Shown here: positions 12,138-19,008 of the stretch, in pieces
How the letters are laid out: each line of letters starts with the position of its first letter
How positions within the stretch are numbered: position 1 is the stretch's first letter
IMG/VR virus record: IMGVR_UViG_3300024346_000263
Span: 1-34,403 of that record
Direction: 5' to 3' (one strand)
From: a virus
DNA length: 34,403 nt
Position numbers and translations under genes: made by a program
The notes under the pieces: generated by a model
What the model saw: only the letters and a program-made list of their open reading frames with translations
Database searches by the model: none
Told to the model about the DNA's origin: nothing

Positions 12138-12388
12138 AACCCTCTGCAATTCTATATGATCTGCGCGAACTGAATACTACCTGGCGCAAACAATCCTTTC
12201 AATATACCAAAGAACAGCAAGCTCTTTATGATCGTTTAGTACAACTTCGTCGTGAGCGTGTTCAACAATTTTATAAAGAAGGGCGCGTTTTTGTAGGATC
12301 TCGTGCTGCATATGATAAAGAATTGGCAGAAGAAGCGGCAGAAGCAGCAAAGGTAGCAGCAGAAGTAGCAGCATCAGAAGAATACTAA
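12134..12388 (+). CDS. conserved helical cyanophage protein (LRELNTTWRKQSFQYT family)
   Basis: An 84-residue protein beginning MKPSAILYDLRELNTTWRKQ, then YTKEQQALYDRLVQLRRERV. This core is familiar to me from cyanophages. It ends in an Ala/Glu-rich stretch (EEAAEAAKVAAEVAASEEY) that probably forms a long single helix. It is the last gene before a hairpin and a promoter region. Confidence 0.7.
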   Translation: MKPSAILYDLRELNTTWRKQSFQYTKEQQALYDRLVQLRRERVQQFYKEGRVFVGSRAAYDKELAEEAAEAAKVAAEVAASEEY

Positions 12389-12407
12389 CCAGTTTCTAAA
12401 CTGTCCA

Positions 12408-12438
12408 CCCTCTCCACCATTCTGGTAGGAGGGGGTTT
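12408..12438 (+). terminator. GC-rich hairpin, probable terminator
   Basis: CCCTCTCC (12408-12415) pairs with GGAGGGGG (12428-12435) with one G-T pair, extended inward by CC/GG after a mismatch. The T run after it is only TTT, so termination may be partial. A -10-like TATAGT begins at its edge. Confidence 0.5.
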
Positions 12439-12458
12439 ATAGTATAAAGAGATAAATA
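12438..12458 (+). promoter_or_regulatory. tandem -10 and late promoter box
   Basis: TATAGT (12438-12443), continuing as ATAAAG, resembles the end of type A elements but lacks the ACTGGGCCCC block. Nine bases later, ATAAATA (12452-12458) fits a T4-type late box. Either could drive the gene at 12481; a late box would suit a virion or packaging role. Confidence 0.45.
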
Positions 12459-12480
12459 AAAAGAAACCACCTTGTTTCTG

Positions 12481-13065
12481 ATGAAGACGTTCTCTCAATT
12501 TATTTCTGAAGCATACGATGCTGCTGTTATGTCAGGCAGTCAAATTCGTCGCCAAGGTGAAGGTGAAAGAGTTGGAACTATAAGAAAGAAAACAACACCA
12601 GAAATTCGCAGAACAAAGAGAACTGGTGGCGGAGAAACTAGACCATCAGCATATAAACCAAGAGCAGATATTGGTACTCAAAGATCAACGTCTGATAGAA
12701 TACAGCAACCAACACAAGAGCGTGGATCTGCTGCACTCTCACCTAAAGAAGCACAAAGGAAAGCATATTTAGAGCGTAAAGCTAGAGAGGCAGGTGGTGG
12801 TGCAAAACCAAAAGAATTGGAGAAGCAAGCAACTAAACTGTTGACCAAAAGAGCAGCACCAAAGGCAAAAGCACCTGCAAAAGATGAGAGATTTTCAAGT
12901 TCAAGAAAACCTGAAGAGCATATGATAAAGGGCAAATATACCAAGGCAGAGAAGAAAACAATGGTGAGAGCAGGAAAACAGAAACTGCGTGACCTTGTTC
13001 TACAATCAACAGGCAAAAAGAAAGAAAGCGAACTGAAGAACAGATATACTGGACCTGATAAGTAA
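12481..13065 (+). CDS. basic, Lys/Arg-rich protein of unknown function
   Basis: A 194-residue, strongly basic protein. It begins MKTFSQFISEAYDAAVMSGS, an N-terminus of the K-T-F-x-Q-F type seen on many cyanophage virion proteins. The middle and C-terminus are low-complexity Lys/Arg/Ala (LTKRAAPKAKAPAKDERF, YTKAEKKTMVRAGKQKLRDL), so it is likely disordered and DNA-binding. An in-frame TTG 9 bases earlier is ignored. With the late box upstream I suspect a virion or DNA-packaging accessory protein, but no domain proves this. Confidence 0.7.
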   Translation: MKTFSQFISEAYDAAVMSGSQIRRQGEGERVGTIRKKTTPEIRRTKRTGGGETRPSAYKPRADIGTQRSTSDRIQQPTQERGSAALSPKEAQRKAYLERKAREAGGGAKPKELEKQATKLLTKRAAPKAKAPAKDERFSSSRKPEEHMIKGKYTKAEKKTMVRAGKQKLRDLVLQSTGKKKESELKNRYTGPDK

Positions 13066-13093
13066 ACTGGGCCCCTGAAAGTGTTCCTATAGT
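13066..13093 (+). promoter_or_regulatory. type A element, copy 3
   Basis: Starts one base after the preceding stop. It has the invariant ACTGGGCCCC and TGAAAGTG, one C-to-T change before the hexamer, and TATAGT at 13088-13093. ATGAGCAC follows directly, and a second in-frame ATG (CCAAATG) lies 15 bases further on. Confidence 0.8.
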
Positions 13094-13108
13094 ATGAGCA
13101 CTACCCAA

Positions 13109-13336
13109 ATGACCAACTTCGTTATTGACCAACCCAGAATGATCAACGGTGTAGAACATTTAGTCACCACTGTGAATGGTTTTGATCGTGTTCAAATCAA
13201 TAACAAACTGCACGACATTGGTGAGGTAATTCTTAACCTCAAGATGGAGCAAGATCGTCTAGTTCAGATGCGTAACTTGATTGATCAGGAGCACGAAAAA
13301 ACTGACGATTTGTTTAACGAATTGTTTGGTGCTTGA
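13109..13336 (+). CDS. small unknown protein
   Basis: A 75-residue protein from MTNFVIDQPRMINGVEHLVT. The C-terminal part is a helical, coiled-coil-like segment (EVILNLKMEQDRLVQMRNLIDQEHEKTDDL). The in-frame ATG at 13094 would add five residues but touches the TATAGT of element 3, so it could only be used on read-through transcripts. Function unknown. Confidence 0.65.
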   Translation: MTNFVIDQPRMINGVEHLVTTVNGFDRVQINNKLHDIGEVILNLKMEQDRLVQMRNLIDQEHEKTDDLFNELFGA

Positions 13337-13362
13337 TATACCTCACCAGCACACTCTACAAT
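13333..13362 (+). promoter_or_regulatory. sigma70-type promoter
   Basis: TTGATA (13333-13338) overlaps the preceding stop codon and is followed by an 18-bp spacer and TACAAT (13357-13362). The next ATG is at 13376. It is a weaker match than those at 9369 and 23344. Confidence 0.5.
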
Positions 13363-13375
13363 CGCCTGTAACACT

Positions 13376-13573
13376 ATGAAAACTGTGAATGTACCTCTCA
13401 CTACCCTTGAGACTTTAATTGAGGGTCTTGAGAATGCTGTGAATGTATGCTATAATGTAGATTCAACTGATGGAAACTGTGAACGCACCTATCCTTATGC
13501 GGTTGGATACAGTCGCGGCGCAATGGAAATGATTATTTCTAATCTTGAAGCACTGAAGACGCAAGCAAACTGA
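13376..13573 (+). CDS. small helical unknown protein
   Basis: A 65-residue protein starting MKTVNVPLTTLETLIEGLEN. Two helices are separated by a Cys/Tyr-containing loop (CYNVDSTDGNCERTYPYAVG), with the second helix at RGAMEMIISNLEAL. The next gene begins after a gap of two bases. The family is not recognised. Confidence 0.65.
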   Translation: MKTVNVPLTTLETLIEGLENAVNVCYNVDSTDGNCERTYPYAVGYSRGAMEMIISNLEALKTQAN

Positions 13574-13575
13574 TT

Positions 13576-13899
13576 ATGGCACTTTTTGAAGCACAAGTTT
13601 GGGTTTCTGGTGAATATCCATACCAAGCAGAAATTAATGCAGCAAATGTATTTCAGGCACGAAAGAATATAGCTCGACGCGAAGGTGTTGATGAGAAATA
13701 TGTAAATCGTGTTGTTCAGGTTCAAGAACAAACATCTTCATCATCTTCACCATCATTCAGTTCTGGAGATACTGGTGGAATGGTATGGTTACTTGGCATT
13801 GGATTTGTTCTTTATTTGCTGGTAACTTACTGGTATATTGCTATTCCTATTGGCATTATTCTTGGCATTCTCATCTACATGGGAAGAAACGAAGATTAA
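13576..13899 (+). CDS. membrane protein with soluble N-terminal domain
   Basis: A 107-residue protein. Residues 1-50 (EAQVWVSGEYPYQAEINAANVFQARKNIARREG) look like a small beta-alpha domain also known from other cyanophage proteins. A Ser-rich linker (SSSSSPSFSSGD) follows, then two closely spaced hydrophobic segments (WLLGIGFVLYLLVTYWY and AIPIGIILGILIYMG), probably a membrane hairpin. The second homing endonuclease is inserted directly after it. Confidence 0.7.
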   Translation: MALFEAQVWVSGEYPYQAEINAANVFQARKNIARREGVDEKYVNRVVQVQEQTSSSSSPSFSSGDTGGMVWLLGIGFVLYLLVTYWYIAIPIGIILGILIYMGRNED

Positions 13900-13901
13900 C
13901 A

Positions 13902-13920
13902 ACTGGGCCTTTGAAGTGGT
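13902..13920 (+). repeat. decayed partial type A element
   Basis: ACTGGGCC is followed by TTTGAAGTGGT, which matches the left half of the type A core with changes and a deletion. No TATAGT follows. It sits at the left edge of the inserted homing endonuclease, while a full copy (element 4) lies at the right edge. Confidence 0.5.
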
Positions 13921-13935
13921 GAAACCTACCATTCT

Positions 13936-13943
13936 TATAAATA
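13936..13943 (+). promoter_or_regulatory. T4-type late promoter box for the second homing endonuclease
   Basis: TATAAATA exactly, 23 bases before the ATG at 13967. It is identical in sequence to the box in front of the first homing endonuclease. Confidence 0.6.
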
Positions 13944-13966
13944 ATTATAGATGGGTTTCGCCGCTT

Positions 13967-14515
13967 ATGTATTACACTTACGCATATTTGAGAGAAGATA
14001 GAACGCCTTACTACATTGGAAGAGGAAAGCATCACTCTGGATGCAAATATCATAGAATGCCTCAAAAACACGCTTGTGGTGTACCTCCAACGGAAAGAAG
14101 AATAGTTCTAAAAGATAATCTCTCAAAAGAAGAAGCAGTTAAACACGAAGAATATTTGATTGATTTGTTTGGTTTAGTTTGGGATGAAACTGGAATACTT
14201 AGAAATTATGTTAGAGACAGTCGTGGTGGAAGTTATGTAGGAAGAAAACTTTCCGAAGAAACAAAACAAAAAATGTCTCTTGCTATGAAGAAAAGATGGG
14301 AGAATGGTGATTATGACAGTGATGAGTATAGAAACAAAATATCTGAAAGCAACAAAAAAAACCCAAGAGTTAAACAACATTCTGAAGAAACAAAAAGAAA
14401 AATAAGCGAGTCTCTTAAGTTAAAAAAACTAGGACAAAGCGAAGAGTCAAGAAAAAAAAGATCTGAAAGTCTAAAACAATGGTGGGCAAATAAAAAGTCT
14501 TCACAAAATAGTTAA
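13967..14515 (+). CDS. GIY-YIG homing endonuclease, shorter form
   Basis: A 182-residue enzyme. The GIY-YIG domain starts at MYYTYAYLREDRTPYYIGRG and includes the Glu-containing helix LSKEEAVKHEEYLIDLFG. Two to three NUMOD3-like basic segments follow (KLSEETKQKMSLAMKKRW, HSEETKRKISESLKLKKLG). It lacks the C-terminal helix-turn-helix of the enzyme at 2038 and is clearly related to it over the first 60 residues. The in-frame codon at 13838 would extend it into the upstream membrane-protein gene and before the late box, so 13967 is chosen. The sequence is more A-rich than its neighbours. Confidence 0.9.
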   Translation: MYYTYAYLREDRTPYYIGRGKHHSGCKYHRMPQKHACGVPPTERRIVLKDNLSKEEAVKHEEYLIDLFGLVWDETGILRNYVRDSRGGSYVGRKLSEETKQKMSLAMKKRWENGDYDSDEYRNKISESNKKNPRVKQHSEETKRKISESLKLKKLGQSEESRKKRSESLKQWWANKKSSQNS

Positions 14516-14520
14516 TAACC

Positions 14521-14548
14521 ACTGGGCCCCTGAAACTGTCCCTATAGT
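14521..14548 (+). promoter_or_regulatory. type A element, copy 4
   Basis: ACTGGGCCCC, then TGAAACTG (one change), ending TATAGT at 14543-14548, directly after the homing endonuclease. ATGAGCAC abuts the hexamer; a second in-frame ATG follows at 14564. Confidence 0.8.
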
Positions 14549-14563
14549 ATGAGCACAAACATT

Positions 14564-15793
14564 ATGAATTTTCAACTGCGGCCGCACCAAGAACGCGGTC
14601 TTGATGCTATGGCAAAGTATAGCAAAGGTCAACTCATAAAACCAACTGGAGCGGGAAAAACTTTGACTATGATTGCTGATTGTCTTAGGGAGTTTTCCAA
14701 AGAAACTCCTCAGACTGTTGTTGTAGTCTGTCCTCGTATTCTTTTGGCAACTCAGTTGTGCTCTGAGTTTCTAGAGTTTGTCACTAATTCACAGGTATTT
14801 CACTGCCATTCTGGAGAAGTTCACTGGGAATCCTCTACTCGCCCTGGTGAGATTAAGCAGTGGGTGAGTGATACTCAAGGGCACAAACTGATCTTCACTA
14901 CCTATCACTCCCTGGATCGTCTTCAGAAGGCAGAGATTGATGTGGATACGATCTACTTTGATGAGGCACATAATTCTGTGCAGCGTCACTTCTATCCTGC
15001 GACAGAGCATTATGCTGCCAATGCAAATCGTTGCTACTTCTTCACAGCTACACCCAAGCATTCGCTCACTCCCACTAAACCTGGAATGAACAATGGCAGG
15101 GTTTATGGTCAGGTCATCATCAATGTTCCTGCTCCTGAGTTGATTGCTGGCGGGTTCATTGTGCCCCCTAAAGTACACATCAAGCAACTGCCTATGGTTA
15201 AGGGTAAGCAGGTTGTTTTTGATCGTGATGCAGAGAATCTGCTGGAAACGATTGATGAGCACAGCGTCGGTAAGATTCTGATTTGTGCTAAGGCAACCAA
15301 GCAAATCGTTGGTCTGGTATCAGAAACTAACTTCTGCTCCGAACTCAATCAACGTGGTTACTCTTGGATGTACATCACTGCCAAGACTGGTGCTGTGATT
15401 GATGGCAAGAAAGTCAATCGTGAGGTATTCTTTGACACCCTAAGTGCCTGGGGCAAGGATAACTCCAAGAAGTTTGTTGTGTTGCATCACTCCATTCTAT
15501 CTGAGGGCATCAACGTATCAGGATTGGAAGCAGTCTTGTTTATGCGCTCCATGGATTACATTGGAATAAGTCAGACAATCGGGCGCGTCATAAGATTGCA
15601 TCACGACGATGCCAAAGCTCTGCGCTCTGGTGCTATTCAACCAGGTGCTGTGGATACCTACACCAAATCTTTTGGTCTTGTGTGTATTCCAGTGTACAAC
15701 AAGGTAGGCATCAGCACTGCCCAAAAAGTACAGGCAGTGGTTGATACGATCTTCTCCAAGGGAGAACCTGCCATCTCCGTGGTCACACGGTAA
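14564..15793 (+). CDS. SF2 DEAD/DEAH-type helicase
   Basis: A superfamily 2 helicase of 409 residues (414 from the ATG at 14549). With numbering from 14549: Walker A PTGAGKT 32-38, motif II DEAH 138-141, motif III TATP 166-169, motif V SEGINV 318-323, motif VI QTIGRVIR 342-349. A Q-motif-like LRPHQERGLDAM lies near the N-terminus. Both RecA-like lobes are complete, so it should hydrolyse ATP and translocate on or remodel DNA. It is shorter than T4 UvsW, which limits naming; a role in recombination or replication-fork processing is likely. The base composition is visibly less AT-rich than the flanking endonuclease. A hairpin follows the stop. Confidence 0.85.
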   Translation: MNFQLRPHQERGLDAMAKYSKGQLIKPTGAGKTLTMIADCLREFSKETPQTVVVVCPRILLATQLCSEFLEFVTNSQVFHCHSGEVHWESSTRPGEIKQWVSDTQGHKLIFTTYHSLDRLQKAEIDVDTIYFDEAHNSVQRHFYPATEHYAANANRCYFFTATPKHSLTPTKPGMNNGRVYGQVIINVPAPELIAGGFIVPPKVHIKQLPMVKGKQVVFDRDAENLLETIDEHSVGKILICAKATKQIVGLVSETNFCSELNQRGYSWMYITAKTGAVIDGKKVNREVFFDTLSAWGKDNSKKFVVLHHSILSEGINVSGLEAVLFMRSMDYIGISQTIGRVIRLHHDDAKALRSGAIQPGAVDTYTKSFGLVCIPVYNKVGISTAQKVQAVVDTIFSKGEPAISVVTR

Positions 15794-15803
15794 GTCTCAC
15801 TGA

Positions 15804-15841
15804 GAACCCAGTCCACCACTGGGTTCAAAACGTGTTTTTTT
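15804..15841 (+). terminator. strong hairpin after the helicase
   Basis: A perfect 9-bp stem (GAACCCAGT at 15804-15812, ACTGGGTTC at 15818-15826) with loop CCACC. A run of T follows at 15835-15841, but 8 bases separate it from the stem, so it is either a terminator with a delayed U-tract or an RNA-stability hairpin. Confidence 0.55.
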
Positions 15842-15905
15842 GAAGATTCTACCGCAAACGACCTACAGGTCATCCACTGCAACCAAATCACCGATTTTTC
15901 TTAAA

Positions 15906-16436
15906 ATGAAGACCAAGAACTGGAAAGCCTACTGCCAAACTTCATTCAACTCCCTACAAGCAAATGTAGAAAATTGGGGCAATCCTGATTTTTTCCGACC
16001 TATCACACGCAGCTTTTATGAGCAAGTATTCAGTTCTGGATACAATCACACTGGATTGATTAGTGAAAATGCAGTGAATAATCCCAAACAACGTACAGAC
16101 GATCATTGCTTGTCTCCACAATTCATTGGTCGGATGATTATGGACAATCCTGATAGGTATCTGTCAGATTATGATATATTCGAGAACTTATTTTATCTTG
16201 CTCGTACATCTATCAGGATTACCAAATCTGAAAATAAGCAACTGAGTTTATTGACGACCAATAAAAGTGGTTCTGATTACAAGGTGTATGTACCAACTAA
16301 TCTTAAGTATCAGCATCTTGACATCAAATTGTATCGTAAAATTGGTACAAGGTGGGATGATGTGGTAGAATATGATGATAACGTTCTTCCTGCACCTACG
16401 GATCTGTTGCAATACGAAAAGAGGTTTTTGGTATGA
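15906..16436 (+). CDS. conserved cyanophage protein, 176 aa
   Basis: Begins MKTKNWKAYCQTSFNSLQAN, then NWGNPDFFRPITRSFYEQVF, GYNHTGLISENA, NPKQRTDDHCLSPQFIGRMIMDNPD and DYDIFENLFYLARTSIRITK. I recall this set of blocks from T4-type cyanophages. The conserved HCLSPQF and TDDH segments could be catalytic, but no nuclease or other fold is proven. The start at 15906 is chosen over 15840 because the 22 extra residues would cross the T run of the preceding hairpin. Confidence 0.75.
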   Translation: MKTKNWKAYCQTSFNSLQANVENWGNPDFFRPITRSFYEQVFSSGYNHTGLISENAVNNPKQRTDDHCLSPQFIGRMIMDNPDRYLSDYDIFENLFYLARTSIRITKSENKQLSLLTTNKSGSDYKVYVPTNLKYQHLDIKLYRKIGTRWDDVVEYDDNVLPAPTDLLQYEKRFLV

Positions 16437-16612
16437 AGGAAGGATTTTTGGTGAATAAAGGTGAGTATGCTGCAATTCCTTATTGCAATCAGTATCTCAT
16501 CATACACAATGGGCAACAACTTGAGAAGGTGTGTAGAACTGAAGGTAGTGCTCGCAAGTATATTGAAGAGCACAAGAAGAGTACATCAAAGGGTAAACTT
16601 CCCGTTGATTGA
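16433..16612 (+). CDS. small basic unknown protein
   Basis: A 59-residue protein starting MKEGFLVNKGEYAAIPYCNQ. Beta strands (AAIPYCNQYLIIHNGQQLEKV) are followed by a basic helix (ARKYIEEHKKSTSKGK), a common layout for a small nucleic-acid-associated protein. It is coupled by ATGA to the gene before. Type A element 5 begins one base after its stop. Confidence 0.65.
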   Translation: MKEGFLVNKGEYAAIPYCNQYLIIHNGQQLEKVCRTEGSARKYIEEHKKSTSKGKLPVD

Positions 16613-16613
16613 T

Positions 16614-16641
16614 ACTGGGCCCCTGAAAGCGTCCCTATAGT
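16614..16641 (+). promoter_or_regulatory. type A element, copy 5
   Basis: ACTGGGCCCC, TGAAAGCG (one change), TCCC and TATAGT at 16636-16641. AGATACC follows where most copies have ATGAACAC. Here only the downstream CCAAATG at 16657, 15 bases after the hexamer, can be the start. Confidence 0.85.
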
Positions 16642-16656
16642 AGATACCTACACCAA

Positions 16657-17193
16657 ATGTTCTGTTCTATCTTTGAGGATGGATCTCTTCAAGATTACAT
16701 CAATCAAAACGCACAAGATCCTTGGATTGGTACACCTTTTGAAGGTTATGTGTTTATGTCTCCCAAACAAAAAGGAGAGTTTGGTGAACGTTTTGTGTCC
16801 AAATACTTCACTATAAAAGGTAGTGAAGTAAAACGTGCCAAAACTTCTACTGCTGGACACGATAGGGTGATTGATGCTATACTGACAGAGATCAAGTTTT
16901 CTCTTGCAACTCGTGACAAAAAAGGTGGTGTGAAAGAAGATCAGTTTATCATCAATCACGTCTCAAAGGATAAAGATTGGGAACGTCTTGTGTTCTTTGG
17001 AATCAATCCAACCGAAGAAGATTGTCGTTTCTTTTGGTTCTCCAAAGAGGATTTTATTCAAAACCTGGAAAGTGATGAGTGTGTGTTTGCGCCTCAACAA
17101 GGTGGCAAATCTATTGGCAATGATGATTACATCTGCACAAAGATCGATAAATTAAAGAGTATGTCGTTCGTAAAGTCTCTGGATCAATGGTAA
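16657..17193 (+). CDS. probable PD-(D/E)XK-type nuclease next to a DNA methyltransferase
   Basis: A 178-residue protein. The stretch from residue 39 (KGEFGERFVSKYF, then STAGHDRVIDAILTEIKFS) fits the PD-(D/E)XK nuclease core: a helix with Glu41/Glu44, Asp69 or Asp73 at the end of a strand, and Glu78-Ile-Lys80 as the (D/E)XK pair. A strand-helix region follows (ERLVFFGINP, CRFFWFSKEDF), as in many restriction endonucleases. It overlaps the methyltransferase gene by 7 bases and both lie behind type A element 5, the gene order of a type II restriction-modification module. It could also be a methyl-directed or accessory nuclease. Only motif reading supports this; I do not recognise the family. 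Confidence 0.6.
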   Translation: MFCSIFEDGSLQDYINQNAQDPWIGTPFEGYVFMSPKQKGEFGERFVSKYFTIKGSEVKRAKTSTAGHDRVIDAILTEIKFSLATRDKKGGVKEDQFIINHVSKDKDWERLVFFGINPTEEDCRFFWFSKEDFIQNLESDECVFAPQQGGKSIGNDDYICTKIDKLKSMSFVKSLDQW

Positions 17194-17915
17194 ATCTTCA
17201 TTTGGGCGATTGTTTAGATATTCTACCAACACTTGCGGACAATTCCGTAGATATGGTGTTGGTAGATTTGCCATACGGAACAACTGCCTGCAAATGGGAC
17301 AGTATTATTCCTTTGGACAAGTTATGGGAGCAATATAATCGTATCTGTAAAGAAGATGGTGCAATGGTATTCACTGCCGCACAACCATTTACGACTATAC
17401 TTGCAACATCCAATCTTGAAAACTTTCGTTATGAATGGATTTGGGAGAAACCTCAAGGAACTAATCCTATGAATGCAAAAGTGATGCCACTTAAATCTCA
17501 CGAAAACATTCTGGTCTTTTATAGAAAGAAACCCATTTATAATCCACAGATGTGGTATTCAACACCTTATAGTGGATTCTCATCAGATACCAGCAAGATC
17601 GGTGAGGTTTATGGTAGTGCAAAGAGCAAGCATCGTGATAACCCAGAGGGATCAAGATACCCCAAAACAGTGTTACGATTCAAGCAAGAAAAGGGTTTGC
17701 ATCCTACACAAAAACCAGTTGATCTAATGGAATACTTAATCAAGACATATTCCAATGAAGGTGATACTGTACTTGATAATACTATGGGCAGTGGTACAAC
17801 TGGTGTTGCTTGTATGAATACCAACAGAAACTTCATTGGAATGGAGAGTGATGCAAACTACTTCAGGATTGCTCAAGATCGTATCAGCAATCCCATTCTT
17901 TCTGCAATGAGTTAA
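17187..17915 (+). CDS. site-specific DNA methyltransferase, beta class
   Basis: A 242-residue amino-methyltransferase (N6-adenine or N4-cytosine). Motif IV is DLPYG at residues 27-31 (DLPY where DPPY is more common), followed by the target-recognition region. HPTQKP is at 172-177, and the S-adenosylmethionine-binding motif I DNTMGSGTTGVA at 197-208. Motif IV before motif I marks the beta class. The length is typical of phage enzymes. It can protect phage DNA against restriction and, with the overlapping nuclease gene, may form a restriction-modification pair. All key residues are present, so it should be active. Confidence 0.9.
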   Translation: MVNLHLGDCLDILPTLADNSVDMVLVDLPYGTTACKWDSIIPLDKLWEQYNRICKEDGAMVFTAAQPFTTILATSNLENFRYEWIWEKPQGTNPMNAKVMPLKSHENILVFYRKKPIYNPQMWYSTPYSGFSSDTSKIGEVYGSAKSKHRDNPEGSRYPKTVLRFKQEKGLHPTQKPVDLMEYLIKTYSNEGDTVLDNTMGSGTTGVACMNTNRNFIGMESDANYFRIAQDRISNPILSAMS

Positions 17916-17943
17916 ACTGGGCCCCTGAAAGTGTCCCTATAGT
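17916..17943 (+). promoter_or_regulatory. type A element, copy 6
   Basis: Matches the majority sequence at every position: ACTGGGCCCC, TGAAAGTG, TCCC, TATAGT (17938-17943). It starts at the last base of the methyltransferase stop. ATGAGCAC abuts it, and an in-frame CAAATG lies 15 bases further on. Confidence 0.85.
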
Positions 17944-17958
17944 ATGAGCACGAAGCAA

Positions 17959-18855
17959 ATGCAAAATAAGCACCTAGAGCACCCTGAAGATGTCATTCTA
18001 ACGGGCGATCTATCGGTTCTGAATTGGTTTAGTGACCCAGAGTCTACTATCAGTGTCAAGATTGATGGTGCTCCAGCTGTAGTCTTTGGCACAGATCCTG
18101 AGACTGGTAAGTTTTTTGTGGGCACCAAAAGTGTATTCAACAAGAAAAAGATCAAGGTAAATTATAGTGTTGAAGACATATTGCGTAATCACGGCAACAC
18201 TGTTCGCGTTGCAGAGATTCTTATTGCCTGCTTCAACAACTTGCCCAGAATTGATGGTATCATACAAGGCGACTTCATCGGTTATGGCGGGAGTGACACT
18301 TATCGTCCCAACACTATCACTTACAAGTTTCCAGATTGTGTAGAGGAGGCAATTATCTTTGCCCCTCATACTTCCTATTCTGGTGCTAATCTGCGTGAGT
18401 GTGTTGCATCGTTTGGTGTAGATGTTCCCGATTGTGAGAATGTAAAGTGGGTACAACCTGCTGCTCATATTAATCCTTATCGTGAAGATATTGGTGATAT
18501 GTGTGACTTTGCCCGTCAGATGTCCACTCTATGTGAGTTTGTTTCTGATAGAAAGGCATCACAAATCAAGAAAGAGATAAATGCCAGCATCCGTGAGCAA
18601 AAGGACATTGAGGAGAATAAAATCGCAGAAAAATGTGATTGTGACATCAACCTGATACGACTGTGGAAGTTGGTTGCATCTATCAAGCAAGATATGTTCT
18701 GTTTCATTGATAGTGACATTGACATCTCTTGTGAGATTGATGGTAAGATAGGCGATCACGAAGGTTATGTGCTCACCAATCAATATGGTACATACAAAAT
18801 AGTTGACCGTGAGGTATTTTCCCAACAAAACTTTACACTTGAAAAAAGTTGGTGA
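17959..18855 (+). CDS. ligase-like covalent nucleotidyltransferase
   Basis: A 298-residue protein (303 from the ATG at 17944). Numbered from 17944, the segment SVKIDGAPAVVFG has Lys39-x-Asp-Gly, motif I of DNA ligases, RNA ligases and capping enzymes, where the Lys takes the AMP or GMP. FFVGTKSVFN, QGDFIGYG, EGYV (273-276) and YKIVDRE (Lys285) follow at the places of motifs Ia, III/IIIa, IV and V. It should form an enzyme-nucleotide intermediate and probably seals or caps nucleic-acid ends. The family is common in cyanophages as I recall, usually annotated as unknown. It follows type A element 6. Confidence 0.75.
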   Translation: MQNKHLEHPEDVILTGDLSVLNWFSDPESTISVKIDGAPAVVFGTDPETGKFFVGTKSVFNKKKIKVNYSVEDILRNHGNTVRVAEILIACFNNLPRIDGIIQGDFIGYGGSDTYRPNTITYKFPDCVEEAIIFAPHTSYSGANLRECVASFGVDVPDCENVKWVQPAAHINPYREDIGDMCDFARQMSTLCEFVSDRKASQIKKEINASIREQKDIEENKIAEKCDCDINLIRLWKLVASIKQDMFCFIDSDIDISCEIDGKIGDHEGYVLTNQYGTYKIVDREVFSQQNFTLEKSW

Positions 18856-18860
18856 TAGTC

Positions 18861-18888
18861 ACTGGGCCCCTGAAAGTGTCCCTATAGT
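18861..18888 (+). promoter_or_regulatory. type A element, copy 7
   Basis: Identical to the majority core, with TATAGT at 18883-18888. ATGAACACTCC follows, with no second ATG at the usual +15 position, so the abutting ATG is the natural start of the small gene behind it. Confidence 0.85.
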
Positions 18889-19008
18889 ATGAACACTCCA
18901 AACTGGAAGCACAACTCTGGTAAGTGTAAACGAACCAAGGGAATGTGTAAGGGTAAAATTAAATCCCGCAAACAAGCACTTCAATCACTCAAACTGAAAC
19001 TGAAATGA
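18889..19008 (+). CDS. small very basic protein
   Basis: A 39-residue protein, MNTPNWKHNSGKCKRTKGMC then KGKIKSRKQALQSLKLKLK. It is very rich in Lys/Arg with two Cys, so it probably binds nucleic acid. It uses the ATG that touches TATAGT; the only internal ATG would halve it. Its stop shares ATGA with the next gene. Confidence 0.55.
   Translation: MNTPNWKHNSGKCKRTKGMCKGKIKSRKQALQSLKLKLK

Noticed and set aside
12177-12374. Leu-rich minus-strand frame resembling a membrane protein
   Set aside because: It is the reverse of the Ala/Glu-rich coding repeat of the gene at 12134.
14789-15304. 171-codon open frame on the minus strand
   Set aside because: It lies wholly inside the helicase gene, whose motifs are complete; it is a shadow frame.
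14564-15793. Naming the helicase uvsW
   Set aside because: Motifs show an SF2 helicase, but the protein is clearly shorter than T4 UvsW and cyanophages can carry other SF2 helicases, so no gene symbol is given.
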